Source: CALLVY01 sp937899855 (GTDB lineage: Bacteria; Bacteroidota; Bacteroidia; Chitinophagales; Saprospiraceae). Taken from it: a stretch of DNA of 8,345 bases. Positions 6,057 through 8,345 of the stretch are shown here, piece by piece. Each line of letters opens with the position of its first letter. The stretch's first letter is position 1. The stretch is from NCBI GenBank assembly GCA_039820405.1, contig JBCBQC010000162.1:1-8345 (forward strand), read 5' to 3'. The notes under the pieces are model-generated. The model had not been told where the DNA came from and searched no databases. It was given only the letters and a program-made list of their open reading frames with translations. The position numbers and the translations under genes are program-made.

Positions 6057-7076
6057 ATGGAAATAGCGCTCACTTGGGGAAATTTTTACCGCCACCCTCG
6101 CTTTTGGCGACACCTGGGGGTATGGGCCTTTTTCATCGTCCTGATGGGCATCAACATCTACGTCTCCTTCCGTTACAATCCCGATTCAGGAATGCACGAT
6201 GGACTGGATGATTTGGTCTTTTTCCTGGTCGAAATGGTCGTACTGATTTACGCCAGCTTCTACGCTTACAACCGCCTGATCCCCCAACAAAAATTTATCC
6301 CCTTCGCCCTCTTGATCCTCCTCATCACCCTGGGCGTGGCGGTGGTCGACGACTGGCTGGCCACCAGCGCCGTCCAGATTGGCGCCCTCACCGGGTTCTT
6401 GGCCAACCTGGTCCTCTTTCCTTTTATCCTACTCTCGGCCTTTGGCTTTAAACTGGCCTACCACGGAGTCCGCCAGGTATTCATCATCGAAAGGCTCCGC
6501 GCCCGCCAGACCGAGTCGGAACTCCGACTGCTCCGATCGCAAATCAATCCGCACTTCCTTTTCAATACCCTGAACAATATCTACTCCACCAACCTCGAAG
6601 ACCACGACAAAGCCAACGACATCATCCTCGAGTTGGCCGACATCCTGCGCTACCAATTGGAGAGCAACAAGAAGCCGCGGACGCCCCTGTCCGACGAAAT
6701 CAATAGCCTGGAAAACTACCTGTCCTTGGAGCGGATTCGCGTTCGCGATTGTCACGTACATTTGGAAAAGCAGGGCGACTTTGAAGCGGTCGAAATCGTT
6801 CCGCTGCTCTTGCTGCCCTTTATCGAAAATGCCTTCAAGTACGGTACGGGACTAGAGCCGGGAGAAATTGCGCTGCGCTTCGAATTGACGGAGGGCCATC
6901 AATTCCACTTTCACTGTCGCAACAAAATCGTCCGCAAAAAAGAACCCGTACACTCGGGAGGGATTGGTTTGGAGAATGTGAAAAAACGACTGGCCCTGGC
7001 TTACCCCGGCCGTTACCGGCTACAAGTCCAGCCCTCGACCCATTACTTTACCGTTGATCTGAACATCACCCTATGA
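6057..7076 (+). CDS. LytS-type sensor histidine kinase
   Basis: A 339-residue membrane kinase of the His_kinase (PF06580) class, which autophosphorylates and passes phosphate to a LytTR regulator. Four transmembrane segments (about 21-39, 51-72, 80-97, 106-132) are joined by short loops, so there is almost no external sensing domain. A charged helix (140-160) leads to the phosphorylation site QINPHFLFNTLNNI with His166. The catalytic part follows: the N-box LPFIENAFKYG (Glu257, Asn258, Lys261) and the glycine box GGIGLENVKKRL (301-312). The ATG at 6057 is chosen because MEIALTWGNF begins the family-like region and gives the usual length. In-frame starts at 5952 (TTG) and 5997 (ATG) are possible but would extend into the control region. 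A -7-like GATCTTTG (7 of 8) at 6044-6051 ends only 5 bases before this ATG, so a nearly leaderless transcript is conceivable. The stop overlaps the regulator's start (ATGA). The divergent ABC/M1 operon is the obvious candidate partner. Confidence 0.93.
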   Translation: MEIALTWGNFYRHPRFWRHLGVWAFFIVLMGINIYVSFRYNPDSGMHDGLDDLVFFLVEMVVLIYASFYAYNRLIPQQKFIPFALLILLITLGVAVVDDWLATSAVQIGALTGFLANLVLFPFILLSAFGFKLAYHGVRQVFIIERLRARQTESELRLLRSQINPHFLFNTLNNIYSTNLEDHDKANDIILELADILRYQLESNKKPRTPLSDEINSLENYLSLERIRVRDCHVHLEKQGDFEAVEIVPLLLLPFIENAFKYGTGLEPGEIALRFELTEGHQFHFHCRNKIVRKKEPVHSGGIGLENVKKRLALAYPGRYRLQVQPSTHYFTVDLNITL

Positions 7077-7789
7077 TTTTACAGTGTCTGATCGTCGACG
7101 ACGAACCCCCCGCCCACCGCCTCCTCGAAAGTTACCTCGCCCAACTGGACCGCCTCCAATTGGCGGGCAATTGCTACAACGCCGTCGAAGCCCTTAACTT
7201 CCTCCACCAAACCCCTGTCGACATCCTCTTTCTCGACATCAACATGCCCGAGCTCAGTGGCCTGGAAATGCTCCGCACCCTGGCCCAACCCCCCGCCGTC
7301 ATCCTCACCACCGCCTATTCCGAATTCGCCCTCGAAAGCTACGAAATCGGCGTGGTCGACTACCTGCTCAAACCCATCCGCTTCGACCGCTTCCTCAAGG
7401 CCACCAATCGCGTCGTGGCCCAGCGCGGTACCGACACCCCACCCGCCACTCCGGCACCGCTCACACCGCCCCCACCCGAGCCCTTCTTCTTCGTCAAAGC
7501 CGACGGCACGCAACACAAGGTCTGGTACCGCGAGCTGCACTACCTCGAAGCCAAAGGCAATTTTGTCCAGCTCCACCTCCCGGACCAACGCCTCCTCACC
7601 GCCGATACCCTGAGCAAGATGCACCAAAAACTAGCGGACCACGGTTTCCTGCGTGTCCACAAATCCTACGTCGTCAACCTCAAAAAGGTCCGGGCCCTCC
7701 GGGGCAACCAATTGCTACTGGAAGGAGACCTTAAAATACCGATCGGCAATTCTTACCGCCAGATCGTACTGGGCAAGATTGGAGTGTAG
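7073..7789 (+). CDS. LytTR-family DNA-binding response regulator
   Basis: A 238-residue transcription regulator and the expected phosphate acceptor of the kinase encoded just upstream. The receiver domain (1-115) has the acidic pair Asp9-Asp10, phosphoacceptor Asp55 in LFLDINMP, Thr79/Thr80 and Lys100 before Pro101. A Pro/Thr-rich linker (about 121-137, including PPPPEP) connects it to a LytTR DNA-binding domain (about 138-238), recognisable from YLEAKGNFVQLHL, FLRVHKSYVVNL and IPIGNSYR. The start codon overlaps the kinase stop in ATGA, indicating coupled translation and matched production of the pair. Its likely targets include the direct repeats in the control region between the kinase and ABC ATPase genes, but this is inferred from the consensus only. 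All phosphorylation-site residues are present. Confidence 0.95.
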   Translation: MILQCLIVDDEPPAHRLLESYLAQLDRLQLAGNCYNAVEALNFLHQTPVDILFLDINMPELSGLEMLRTLAQPPAVILTTAYSEFALESYEIGVVDYLLKPIRFDRFLKATNRVVAQRGTDTPPATPAPLTPPPPEPFFFVKADGTQHKVWYRELHYLEAKGNFVQLHLPDQRLLTADTLSKMHQKLADHGFLRVHKSYVVNLKKVRALRGNQLLLEGDLKIPIGNSYRQIVLGKIGV

Positions 7790-7825
7790 GGGGCGGTAAA
7801 TGCGATAAAAGTTGTAAATTGAGCC

Positions 7826-8326
7826 ATGAAAAGCTCCCTGCCCCTCGAAGTGCCCACCATCAAAATCCAGCAGTCGATCGCCATTCTAATCGACGGCAAC
7901 AACATCGAAAAAAGCATCCACAGCATGCTGCGCCGCAAAAACGCCATGCTGGACTTCGATTCTTTTATCCCCATCCTCCTGATGGATCGCAGCCTCAACC
8001 GGCTGATCTACTTCCGCGAAGGCGAGAGCATTTCCCCCAAATTGGCCGAACGGCTGCTCAAACTTTTTCACGGTACCGTCGTGCCCTGCCACAAGTCCGC
8101 CGATATCCCCCTGACGATCGCCGCCACCCAGATTGCCGAAAAGGTCGATACCATCATCATCCTCTCCGGCGATGCCGACTACGTCGAGCTGGTCCGCCAC
8201 CTGCGTTCCCGTGGGGTTCGGGTCGAGATTTCGGCCGTGGAGAAAAATACGTCGCGCATGCTCATCGAAGCGGCCGACCGCTTTTTTCCAATCACCAAGG
8301 AATATTGTTTTGTTTTGAAATCTTAG
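7826..8326 (+). CDS. NYN domain protein (LabA/DUF88-like putative RNase)
   Basis: A 166-residue protein made almost entirely of a NYN domain, a PIN-like fold whose characterised members act on RNA with metal ions held by acidic residues. The sequence shows the first strand IAILIDGNNIEKS with Asp23 and Asn25-Asn26, a middle acidic residue Asp93 in KSADIPL, and the late motif IILSGDADYVELVRHL with Asp116 and Asp118, followed by the typical GVRVEIS strand. The acidic set looks complete. No signal peptide or membrane segment is present, so it is cytoplasmic. It lacks the C-terminal OST-HTH/LOTUS domain found in some relatives. The ATG at 7826 lies 36 bp after the response regulator stop on the same strand. 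No convincing promoter was found in the gap, so read-through from the kinase-regulator operon is possible, although a functional link is not shown. The specific RNA target is unknown. Confidence 0.85.
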   Translation: MKSSLPLEVPTIKIQQSIAILIDGNNIEKSIHSMLRRKNAMLDFDSFIPILLMDRSLNRLIYFREGESISPKLAERLLKLFHGTVVPCHKSADIPLTIAATQIAEKVDTIIILSGDADYVELVRHLRSRGVRVEISAVEKNTSRMLIEAADRFFPITKEYCFVLKS

Positions 8327-8345
8327 GGTCTTTTCGCGCGCTCCT

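Noticed and set aside
1..8345. CRISPR array, insertion sequence or phage/defence island
   Set aside because: There are no regularly spaced direct repeats, no transposase or integrase, and no target-site duplications; every coding region belongs to an ordinary chromosomal family.

Overview
The window looks like chromosomal DNA of a fairly GC-rich member of the Bacteroidota, possibly of the Saprospiria/Lewinella type. The phylum call rests on four things. The gene families are characteristic: an ABC-2 permease fused to an M1 aminopeptidase, a LytS-type kinase paired with a LytTR regulator, and an M28 peptidase of the HYDVCGDQ...GADDNASG type. Strong Shine-Dalgarno sequences are absent before the starts. 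A perfect TAnnTTTG -7 promoter element lies upstream of the ABC ATPase gene. The finer placement is a guess from overall sequence flavour.

Layout. Positions 1-410 hold no convincing gene; the stretch is AT-rich at its left end and carries several inverted repeats. From 411 to 1325 (+) lies a secreted M28 zinc peptidase. It converges, across only 24 bp, on a minus-strand operon of two genes: an ABC ATPase (5887-4994) followed after 26 bp by a 1205-residue protein (4967-1350) that joins about 13 transmembrane segments to a large extracytoplasmic M1 metallopeptidase domain. Divergent from this operon, across a 169-bp control region, runs a plus-strand operon of a four-TM LytS-type histidine kinase (6057-7076) and a LytTR response regulator (7073-7789), which overlap by ATGA. 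A NYN/LabA-type putative RNase gene (7826-8326, +) follows 36 bp later and may share the transcript.

How the parts may work together. The ATPase and the permease/peptidase almost certainly form one membrane machine, in which cytoplasmic ATP hydrolysis is coupled to a membrane domain carrying an external peptidase. The divergent kinase-regulator pair has almost no extracytoplasmic sensor domain, so it probably senses the membrane or a membrane partner. The control region contains two 8-of-9 matches to the LytTR half-site consensus as direct repeats with exactly 12 bp between them. They lie upstream of the -7/-33-like promoter of the ABC operon. The simplest model is that the two-component system controls the ABC/M1 operon, and perhaps senses its state or its peptide substrates. 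Each component family is known; the regulatory link is inferred.
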